From Pomphorhynchus laevis (lineage: Eukaryota > Acanthocephala > Palaeacanthocephala > Echinorhynchida > Pomphorhynchidae): a DNA stretch of 64,000 nt. The stretch spans positions 172,532 through 236,531 of the forward strand of contig WNNJ02003129.1 in the NCBI GenBank assembly GCA_012934845.2. Reading direction: 5' to 3'. Of the stretch, positions 56,201 to 64,000 are shown in pieces. The translations under genes were made by a program, and so were the position numbers. Each line of letters begins with the position of its first letter. Positions within the stretch are counted from its first letter, which is position 1. The notes under the pieces are model-generated. The model was not told the DNA's origin and searched no databases. It saw only the letters and a list, made by a program, of their open reading frames with translations.

Positions 56201-57292
56201 AAGAGAATGGGAAGTAAAGGACATTCCAAAAAAATAGTAATTTTGATTCACGGAAGAATCCCATATCATTCCGACTTCTACATTGAGCGATCAACTCGTG
56301 GAATAGTCTTATAGATAACATCGCGGACATATCCTATGCTAAATCTATCAACGTTTATCTTATCTTTGTTTTTTATTATTTTTTTTGTTGTAGTTATATG
56401 TGAGCAGTCAAAACAGCCATCTAGATATATACCTGAAGTATAAATAATAATAAATAATGAATTTAAATTATAGTAAAAATATAATGTAAATATTTGTGCA
56501 TGTTTAAAAATATATTCAAATTTCCTAAACGATGTGTTTGTTTTAGCCATACTATTAATTCTAATAATAGAGACTATTAATTCATAATATTAAATATAAT
56601 TCGATACGGTATGACATCTATTACACAATGGATGATTATTTTTTAGATAAGATGTAATAATTAAACCAGTTAACTGAAGCTTTATACAGTACTTGATAGC
56701 TGATATTAAAACAAAAATGATGGCCTTGCATTTGGGAAATTCCATGATTTAAGTTACTATAAGTTACTAAAGATAAATATTGATGCAAATACCTGTCAAG
56801 TGTTTGATCACATTTTGTTCGTAGTTCGTTTCTTTTTTATTTTTTTTATTAATATTGTTAGCAGTTTATTAATTGATTAAAATCTACGTCCGTATGTGTA
56901 TATTAGTGATCAATAAGTTCTTAAATACTTTTAGGGATTTAGATACAAAATGCGTGGAGCCTATGCTCACTTTCCGATCAATTGTGTTGCGATTGAAAAT
57001 GGAAATGTGTTGGAGATAAGGAACTTTCTCGGTGAAAAGATCACACGTAAAATACCTATGCTACCCGGTGTAACCGTCACTGTGTCTAAAGATGTAAAGG
57101 ACCAACTAGTGCTTGAAGGTAACTCGATAGGAAACGTGTCCCAATCCGGTATGTTGGTGATTATCTATTGTGTTTTCTAAAAGTTCTTTTTTTATAGCTG
57201 CATCCATTCATCATTCGGTTCTTGTAAAAAAGAAGGATATTCGTTGTTTCCTTGACGGAATATATGTTAGTGAAAAATCAACATGCGAATAA
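53259..57292 (+). CDS. RpL9: Ribosomal protein L9 (uL6), four exons
   Basis: L9/uL6 is a protein of the large ribosomal subunit near the sarcin-ricin loop. Exons are 53,259-53,304, 53,354-53,556, 56,935-57,148 and 57,198-57,292. All have GT-AG borders, and introns are 49, 3,378 and 49 bases. The joined protein has 185 residues (human 192). It begins [18 protein letters not shown] and continues with [72 protein letters not shown] and [15 protein letters not shown]. It ends [18 protein letters not shown], all in the family order. The long intron 2 holds a Penelope-like fossil. AATAAA overlaps the TAA stop. Confidence 0.96.
54350..55770 (+). mobile_element. Canonical Penelope-like element fossil in RpL9 intron 2 (broken)
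   Basis: An RT palm segment reads [54 protein letters not shown] and [13 protein letters not shown], then [11 protein letters not shown]. Downstream in mixed frames lie words of a C-terminal GIY-YIG endonuclease ([39 protein letters not shown]). The last words recur at 55,686-55,770, which suggests a second partial tail. The order RT then endonuclease is the classical Penelope layout and differs from the copies at 3,720-6,700 and 61,100-63,000. It is broken in several places and old. Confidence 0.75.
55780..56934. other. Rest of RpL9 intron 2
   Basis: AT-rich sequence. An imperfect 25-base inverted pair (TTTTGGAATGTC facing GACATTCCAAAA) lies at about 56,176-56,250. A minus-strand open frame at 56,550-56,278 ends [20 protein letters not shown]. 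It has no recognised family, and I do not call it a gene. Confidence 0.4.
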
Positions 57293-57293
57293 A
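57288..57293 (+). promoter_or_regulatory. Possible polyadenylation signal overlapping the RpL9 stop
   Basis: AATAAA spans the TAA stop codon. A second weak candidate further on was not seen within 60 bases. The same arrangement, stop then AATAAA, occurs at the adenylate kinase gene. Confidence 0.45.
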
Positions 57294-58014
57294 ACACAGT
57301 ATTTTATGTTTAATATTTTGATTTTTAAATCAGCAAGCTTCAAAATAAAGGAGTTTTTCAAATTGAATGAGTTAATTTTTTCAATTTTTGTTTGGTTTGC
57401 ACAAATTAGTTATTTTTTGTTTTTTAGGCATTATTAATTATCCACACGAGAAAAATTTGTTAATGTAAATTGTAACAACGTTTCGGTCAACATAAATCGA
57501 TTATTAGTCATTATCATAATTATAAAATAAGTTTTCTGTATAATAGGCAAAAGGAAATCACTTTCATACGATAGAATAAAATAGGTAGCTTAATTTTGCT
57601 TATAACATAATACATTAACGAATTGATGATTAAAACATTCACCTGTAAATTATGCATTGTGATTTAAATGACAGTAAATATAAGATTCCTTCTCCATTCG
57701 TAAATGTTCTAATAATTCTTAAAACCCATCAAATATTTTGATGAACATCAAATATTTTTGATGTTCATTTTAATACAGTTAGTTGAATTTGATTATTTTT
57801 CAATTTGTCTAAAGAATTTTAATACTAATTTCAGTTTTGGTGATTAATAATTGTTAATGAGTGATCGATTGTTTGGTCGATCAATCGAATACTAAGATTA
57901 AGTCACTTGCGTATTGTTGTGAATGTTTGTTTGTTAATATTTAAAATTTAAATTACTGATAATTTTTTAAATAAAACTATTTGACTATCTTAATGGTATA
58001 TTTTGGTATTGCAG
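57293..58014. other. Intergenic DNA between RpL9 and TELO2
   Basis: AT-rich, with no gene seen. A short hairpin (TGAACATCAAA facing TTTGATGTTCA) lies at about 57,737-57,768. TTTTGGTATTGCAG at 58,001-58,014 is a good splice acceptor directly before the TELO2 ATG. Confidence 0.5.
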
Positions 58015-60977
58015 ATGGACGTTATTCGTTGTAAACTTATAGATCTGATGAACATTAATGATGAGTCGTTAAAATCAAAACCGTTATATTTTTTATTAGC
58101 AGTTCTTCTTCAAAGACATAATTTATTGCTTTCCAGTCAAAAACTAAGTCTTGCTGTTATTTTGCAGAACTCGCTTCTGTTGAGAGAAGTCGTTTTGGAA
58201 CTGGAGTCGTTATCAAGTGATGATAGTTCATCAAACAAGGGCTTTTCAATTCCTCGTATTTGTTCGCTGATTATCAACGCGCCGTGTATTTTCCTTGGCC
58301 AACTCGATGAGAACGATTATCAGCTTAAAGTGCTATCGACATTAGCTGATGAACTTTTAACTGATGCCCCTATCATTTCAACTATTCTCTTATGTAAAAG
58401 CTGCATTCTCGGCTGGAAGAATTTACCGGTGTTTCTGCGTACAAATGGGGCAAAATTAAGTTTAGTTTGTGATATTTTAGTCAAAGGAACTTACGCTGGA
58501 TCTCACATTAGTGAATTAATGTGTTTTATCGACCCCAATCCTAGACTTTTTCATAATTACTTGAATTTCAATCTGCTTAGCATAGTAGTTTTGGTTTATT
58601 TGGCTTAGCCAAGTAAGCCTTATCATGTTGTGAGCTTTTAATTACGGTTTTTATGCAAGATAAAGGTGTGATTTTTGATAATACGAAACTGCAATCGAAA
58701 TATTTTGTAACGTTTGCGATACGACGGTCTGGCTTAGTTGACTTTCAGGCAATTTACATATTTTGGATTCGTAAGTTTTTCTTTTAATTTGTGATATTTT
58801 ACCCGTAGCCCGAATGATCATTGTATATTTTTGGCTCAACTTCAAACGCTACGAGATGATCGTTGTTTTAAAATTGATTAATTTTTATTTAATTTTAAAA
58901 AATACCAATCATTTGTTAAATGATCGGTAAAATTCTATTTACGTCAAGAACCTAAGTTTCTCTATATTTGTAAAAATAGAGTTAAAGTTGTTAAAATAAA
59001 ATTTAAAAATTTGTTAAAGTTGATTGAACAATGATTTACGTATGTTTTTAATTAAAAGTGATATATCCGTTGTTACACAAGGGATATTTTTTGTTGCGCA
59101 ATGTAAAATATCCACGAATTAGTAAAATATAGGATATTCAAAATATCAATATTAGTTGATGTTAAGCATTGACATCCGTCAAAGTAAATATGCATCGCTT
59201 ATCAGCAATGTCGCTTCTATGTACGGCATTTTGATCTTTATAAATACTTGGCCGCGAGTGTTTTATAACGTCCAGTGTAGAGAGAGAACGATGCTGCCTT
59301 AGATTAAAGTCCAAGTAGATCCAGGTCAACACTATCGTGAATAATAGACCAAGTCTATATCTCACAAAAGTAGCATATGATGAACAAGCAAAATATCAAC
59401 CATTTGTCAATTATTCTGCAATTTATTTTAAATTTCTATTCTATCGGCTTAAACATTTAAGTAGTTAAAAGATAAAACACATTAGTTCATTGATAAAACG
59501 ATTACTTAGTCTTATAATAGACAATTTGGAAAAAGCGCATATTGAATATATACTCACAGACGCTGTCACTCAGTCAAATGAAATTCGGTGTTTCGTTTTG
59601 TCAAGCAGGTTACTGTGCAGGCCTTTGCAGGAAGAAGGGCAAATTAACCTTGCTGGCATTTTGAGTAATCGAAACCCGGAATTGCTGTTCGAATTGTGCC
59701 AGAGGGCGTGCGATCAATGGAGCTGTGAATGTGATGAACAGGAAGACTTGGCACTAAGCCGTACTATATTAGTCTGTTTGGCAAAACGCCCGTCAATTGC
59801 TAATGAAATACGGACACAGGTATTTGTGGACGTGGGTAAATACCTATCGAAGGCCAATAGATATAAAAGTGCAACTGTAATATCAAATATTATATCAAGG
59901 ATAACTTGTCCAAACAATGAATTAAAATTTGATTCTAAAATAATGAGCCTGGAACTCCTTAGGCTTTATTCCAAGGCCGCATCTTTTGCTATACCGGAAG
60001 TTACACATATTGACGAACAAGTCCGGGGAGATGATGATAACGGTTCGACAGAAGATTGCAGGGATAGCGATGATTGCTGCGATATGGATGATGCTACCAA
60101 TGATGATCACCTTGACGGTGATAGTGATACTGCAGACTTCTTACTACCGTTCGACAATTTTGAGAATGTTACACCGGACACATGTCTCGCTGACTTTCTT
60201 AATAGCGACCATACTACTACTGATTTTGCTAAGCTGAATAGCTGTTTACAATTAGCAAATAAGCGAACTGTTATCTTAAACCTTAAAGCTATAATCGCAA
60301 AGCTTTTAAAATCCAAAGCAGTGCCTGATGGACTCATTACTGTTGGTATTCGGTTTCCTGAAATGACATGTAACATACTTATTGAATTAATATTTCCTAA
60401 GGACTCAGGTGCAAGAGATATTCCTTCGCGTGCTAAGGCACTCAATGCTCTCATTGAAATATGTACGGCATTATCAAAATCAGTTGGTGTGACTGATAAT
60501 AGCGTAAACAGATCAGTCCACTACAAATCGGGATTAGCTTATTCAGCAAAGCCCTATTACCACTTGTTGTTTCCGTCCGAAATCGATGAAAATGCGTTTT
60601 CCAACAAAAATATACTTTTACATGCAAACAGCACCGTAAATCGTATGTCAACTATCGGCTATAAATTTCTAAATCCCTTACTCGAAATCATTGAAGACTG
60701 GAACTGCTGGATAAATGAGGACGCTGGTTTCCTCAACCTTTTCTTATTGAGTTGCTCAGCTATTGTTCAGTACACAGGAAGTGTTTCTTCCGCTATCCGG
60801 TTAATCCATCTTATGGAATTGATTATGGCAAAGCGTCACGTATTAACGGAAAATACCATCAGAGGAACAATTTCTAATATCTTTAATTTGCTTCCTCCAG
60901 AGGAATGCAGTAAAAACGTTCTCCTTCTTCTTGAAAGTCACTCCAACAGCAATCATTACGATCAGTTTGTCCAATGA
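58015..60977 (+). CDS. TELO2: TELO2 (Tel2/CLK-2) homologue, PIKK-maturation factor
   Basis: TELO2, with TTI1 and TTI2, forms the TTT complex, which works with HSP90 and R2TP to mature ATM, ATR, mTOR and other PIKKs. Two long coding blocks are visible. The first, 58,015-58,608, is alpha-helical repeat sequence (YFLLAVLLQRHNLLLSSQKL, VVLELESLSSDD). The second starts at an acceptor near 59,509 and runs to the TGA at 60,975-60,977. It aligns with vertebrate TELO2: RTILVCLAKRPSIANEIR; NNELKFDSKIMSLELLRLYS; then an Asp-rich linker with DSDD (60,063-60,074); FLLPFDNFEN; and the C-terminal helices FLNPLLEIIEDWNCWINED. DSDD is the CK2/PIH1D1-binding motif of TELO2. The joint between blocks (58,609-59,508) is not resolved, and exons may be missing there or upstream. 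Confidence 0.82.
58609..59508. other. Unresolved intron region of TELO2
   Basis: No further TELO2-like exon was recognised. A GTAAGC donor-like site at about 58,612 lies just past the TAG that closes the first block, so the first block's end may be frame-shifted or spliced earlier. A minus-strand small ORF lies inside. Confidence 0.4.
59162..59365 (-). CDS. Small antisense ORF with a signal anchor, function unknown
   Basis: A 67-residue frame runs antisense within the TELO2 intron. Residues 1-20 (MRYRLGLLFTIVLTWIYLDF) are a basic start followed by a hydrophobic stretch, like a type II signal anchor. The rest (LRQHRSLSTLDVIKHSRPSI, ADKRCIFTLTDVNA) is ordinary soluble sequence. Base composition is less AT-rich than the flanks. 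It could be a small membrane or secreted protein, the first exon of a glycosyltransferase-like gene, or a relic. No family was recognised. Confidence 0.35.
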   Translation of the reverse strand: MRYRLGLLFTIVLTWIYLDFNLRQHRSLSTLDVIKHSRPSIYKDQNAVHRSDIADKRCIFTLTDVNA

Positions 60978-61045
60978 TTATTAACAGCGTATTATCATAA
61001 GCAGAAAGAGGAGGAGAACTACTGAGCAAAACTGATGTTTGATAT

Positions 61046-62110
61046 TTGATCTGTAGATGCATCAACGATTCGATTTATATAGTAAATAAGCTGTCCTATT
61101 GTAACTTGAAGATGATTCCCAACCTTTGTTTGGCATTCTCACTGTCTCGTAGATTCAGTCAAGAGGCTCAATATCATTTCTTATCATTTATGAGAACTTG
61201 TACGTTTTTGAAATATATGGATAAAATTGAATTAATAGAATCCTTAAATATTTTGATAAATCAAAATTATTTAAAAGTAGGACATCTATATTTAGACAAG
61301 TAAAAGGTGTTCCAATGGTGGTAATAGTAGCCCAATTATAGCTGACTTGTTTTTAAGCTTTATAGAATATGAATTTGTTCATAACTGTGTAAAAACTAAA
61401 TCTAAACAAATATAAATATATGAAATATATGTTTCGATACATTGATGATATATGTGTATTTAATTCTAATATTTTTTATTCAAGTAGTGAGCACATTTAT
61501 CCAGAAAGCCTTATTCTTAACAAAACCAATATTAATGATAAAGAAGGTGTATATCTAGATATGAACATTAAATTAACATTAACTAAAACTACTATTAATT
61601 TATATTGTAAAGATGACATATTTAAATTTACAAGAAACATATTTTTGCATGAGCATTCATGCATATCATATAATATAAAATATAATACATTAAATAATGA
61701 AATTTTAAGAATTGCAACAATATGTAATGATATTGCTTTCTTCAAAATCATTTAAATAATTTAATAGATACATATTTTCAACTAGGTTACTATAAAAATA
61801 ACATCAAGCAGAAAATAGTAAAATATATAAATCAACACAATAATATAAAGAATAAATTTAAACTCTTAAGTGGCAAATTTTATGGATGGATAATAAATAA
61901 TATACTTTGCATTCGAATAAGATACTAGATAGTTATTTCAGAAGAAATACATCATTAGCATGTATTTGGCCCCGCTGCTATGTTGGGTAGAGGAGTTAGG
62001 GGCCTAAACCTGATAGCATAGCAGTTCCTCCTGATGACCTCTAATTCTTATTCTGATACAACGTCTGTTATTTATTAGTCAATTCATAAAAATGACGTTT
62101 ATTTTAAATT
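61046..62110 (+). mobile_element. Penelope-like element, copy B part 1 (RT core and 3' end, broken)
   Basis: RT motifs in mixed frames: KIELIESLNILINQNYLKVG, GGNSSPIIADLFLSFIEYEF, MKYMFRYIDDICVFN with the catalytic DD, ESLILNKTNIN, then FLHEHSCISYNIKYNTLNNE. It closely matches the RNF10-intron mosaic. The 3' end, CATAGCAGTTCCTCCTGATG, then ACAACGTCTGTTATTTATTA, is shared with both 3' ends of copy A. It is broken by several frame changes. Confidence 0.78.
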
Positions 62111-62305
62111 TCATTTTTTAACTTGATTTAAATTATAGAAAATCTAAAAACAATTATTTATTATTTAATTATTAAATTTTGATTTAGCATTATTATGTTT
62201 TGTTTATTTTATAATTTTATAACAATACGTAGACTCAGTTAGCTGATTTAATTTTTATAAATAAATGAACATATATACACTCATATGCACTCAATACGGG
62301 AGCTA

Positions 62306-63000
62306 ATAGTAGCCCAATTATAGCTGACTTATATGCACTTATTGAAATTAATATGAAACGATAATATTAGAAACATAGAAACTGAATGTAATTGTAAAAG
62401 TCTTAATTTTGAAAAATAACTGAATAATAACATTTATGCACCATAACCTAGAATTAATTGAAAACAATGAATAAAGGGAAATGCTATCAAAAGGGTATAG
62501 ATATAGATTAAATAATAATAACAAAAAATTTACAATTCGTTATTACTTTGATAAGCTAACAAATAGTAAAAGCTTATTTTCATATGCAAATGGCTTTATT
62601 ATGATATACTGATGAAAGAAGTTAATTATAATGATTTAAATATAAACACAACATATAAATGTAGTGATTTAAATTTAGAAGCAATTATTACAAGTCACTG
62701 TTCGATAATGGATAAAAAAGGGTATAAAGGTTGAATCAGATAATAAAACTATACCTATATTATATTGGAATCCAAAATTACATAAAAATCCAATAAAACC
62801 AGGTTCATATGTAGTGCGTTTAAATGTACATTAAAACCACTTTCTGTTTATATGAATAAAATACTTAAAGTAATTAAAGCACATTTTAAAAAATATTGCA
62901 AGGTAATCGAAATTAATACTGGTATAAAACACTATTTCAGTATTAATTCTACAAAAGAATTTTTAGAACAGACAAAAGGAAAAAAATTAGAATAGACGTC
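62306..63000 (+). mobile_element. Penelope-like element, copy B part 2 (front half, broken)
   Basis: This contains NIRNIETECNCKSLNFEK, MHHNLELIENNE, LKEVNYNDLNIN-like words, ITSHCSIMDKK, IPILYWNPKLHKNPIKPGS and FKKYCKVIEINTGIKHYFS, that is the part ahead of the RT core. It lies downstream of part 1, so the halves are in permuted order. A 28-base RT-core scrap (TAGTAGCCCAATTATAGC) opens it. Head-to-tail partial tandems are typical of Penelope-like insertions. Confidence 0.75.
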
Positions 63001-63291
63001 AGCAAACAATAAAAGAACCGAAACGTGAAATGTAGGTATTGGATTAGTAACTTATGAGGTTTACCAGAATTGAAATGTTTACCAGCATTGAAATGTAATA
63101 TAATCAGGAGGAAGACCGATAATATGATGACCTCGATATGGACTAGAAGTAATTCTTATCGATATGAGATCCGCAGGCAGAATTTAATAGTATTTTAAGT
63201 ATCGGGACTTGAAGGTCGTCTGTAATAATCATTCTGTGATGAACCCTTCTAAACTGTGGTGGAGGATCCCTGAACACTCTAAAAATCTGAA

Positions 63292-63331
63292 CCCTACTGA
63301 TAAAGCTCAATAGGCAGAAACCGGTCTAGGG
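63292..63331 (+). ncRNA. Hammerhead-ribozyme-like motif (degenerate)
   Basis: CCCTA-CTGATAA-AGCTCAATAGGCA-GAAA-CCGG-TC-TAGGG. Stem I: CCCTA (63,292-63,296) pairs perfectly with TAGGG (63,327-63,331). The conserved box CTGATAA is at 63,297-63,303 (canonical CTGANGA). Stem II: GCT/GGC is weak. The GAAA box is at 63,317-63,320. A minimal stem III, ACCGGT, is followed by the GTC cleavage triplet, with predicted cleavage after 63,326. The spacing is that of type I hammerheads with a tiny stem III, the kind reported in Penelope-like retroelements. The core differs from consensus, so activity is doubtful. Confidence 0.6.
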
Positions 63332-63339
63332 ATTTGATT

Positions 63340-64000
63340 GTAATGGACTATGATTGCTTTTAATACTCAGTTATGCCCGTTTTCCTGTTTATTTATTAGC
63401 AACAAATATAATACCGTATTGATAAGCGATCCGGAGGCAGGCTTTGATAATATTTTAATAATATATATAGTTTTCAGAGGTTAAACTTTCTAAATACCCG
63501 TCAGCGCTAACTTCTAATCCCGTCACAAAAGGTTTGCATGTTGGAAGCCAGGTGTAAGGAGTTGAAATCTTTAAAAAATTCCGATTCTGCATAGTTATCT
63601 TTTGTATGAAATAGTACATTTGCTAAGATGTAATGACGGATTTGTTAAAAGCATGGATAATAATGGATTCTCCATTTACCATGAATAATTTATAAATTCA
63701 ATTATATCCTCTTAACTTAGATGTAATGACGAATTCGTCGAAGAATTGTCACCTAATATATCCTAATATATTAACATGCATATCAATGACAGTCACTTAT
63801 GGAATATTATTTCGTCAATTATTGAGGTTTAATTATTAATAGGTGAATAGTTTATTACTGCAGGTAGAAGAGAATGCTTAACCATACGAACTGATTAGGC
63901 GTTTTTACAAAATATTCAATTTTTTGTAAGAAAATGAAAAACAAGTAAACGATAAACGAATCTAATTTACATATATATAACAGAATCATTTTGATCTAGT
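63340..64000. other. AT-rich DNA to the window end
   Basis: No gene was recognised. It may include the remaining flank of the Penelope-like insertion: GGCAG and GATCCG words at 63,165-63,180 recur in GATCCGGAGGCAGG near 63,429. Confidence 0.4.

Noticed and set aside
56278-56550. 90-residue minus-strand ORF in RpL9 intron 2
   Set aside because: The end looks protein-like, but there is no family, no splice support and no repeat relatives.
62025-62050. CTGATGA at the 3' end of Penelope copy B as a hammerhead core
   Set aside because: No GAAA box or stem partners follow at the right spacing, and the same site in copy A reads TTGATGA or CGATGAT, so it is just conserved UTR sequence.
1-64000. CRISPR arrays, operons, rRNA genes, bacterial contamination
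   Set aside because: No regular spacer arrays, Shine-Dalgarno-led gene chains or rRNA motifs. Spliced genes and LINEs show a eukaryotic nuclear sequence throughout.

Overview
This is a stretch of an AT-rich animal nuclear genome, most likely a small invertebrate. The evidence is GT-AG introns of 41 to 50 bases in two host genes, metazoan housekeeping genes (RNF10, AK3, RpL9 and TELO2 homologues), several LINE families of the CR1/L2/Jockey groups, LINEs with a restriction-like endonuclease, two lineages of Penelope-like elements, one Ty3/Gypsy-like fossil and short inverted-repeat elements. I cannot name the species. A nematode or another small ecdysozoan would fit, but that is inference.

Layout. 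1-8,230: AT-rich DNA with a hairpin MITE family, then an RNF10-type RING E3 ligase gene on the minus strand, recovered from four firm short exons. Its 4.7 kb intron holds a broken Penelope-like mosaic. 8,690-19,404: LINE territory with a near-complete 3.0 kb LINE (family A copy 1) and a 4 kb CR1/L2-like LINE (family B). 19,550-20,218: an intact, intronless adenylate kinase 3 gene on the minus strand. 20,600-27,420: pieces of a restriction-endonuclease LINE (family E), a tRNA-derived SINE candidate, and a 4.4 kb two-ORF LINE (family D) nested in an older B copy. 27,421-30,360: a Ty3/Gypsy-like fossil abutting a 1.1 kb inverted-repeat DNA element. 30,460-45,280: more MITEs, many LINE scraps (B, C, D, E and others) and a minisatellite of about six units. 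45,646-48,650: a second family A LINE about 1% different from the first. 49,420-53,010: B and E fragments.

53,259-57,292: ribosomal protein L9 in four exons, with a canonical Penelope-like fossil in its 3.4 kb intron. 58,015-60,977: a TELO2 (Tel2/CLK-2) homologue. 61,100-63,000: another copy of the first Penelope-like lineage, with its two halves in permuted (head-to-tail) order. A degenerate hammerhead-ribozyme-like motif follows at 63,292-63,331.

How it fits together. The four host genes are unrelated housekeeping genes: ribosome quality control, the mitochondrial nucleotide pool, the 60S ribosome and PIKK maturation. They stand as islands in transposon debris. LINEs fill the spaces between genes, and both recognised Penelope-like fossils inside genes lie in introns. 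The strongest leads are the hammerhead-like motif, the two A-family LINEs that share both ends and one internal frameshift, the conserved 3' hairpins of families A, B and E, and the perfect hairpin at a LINE junction.
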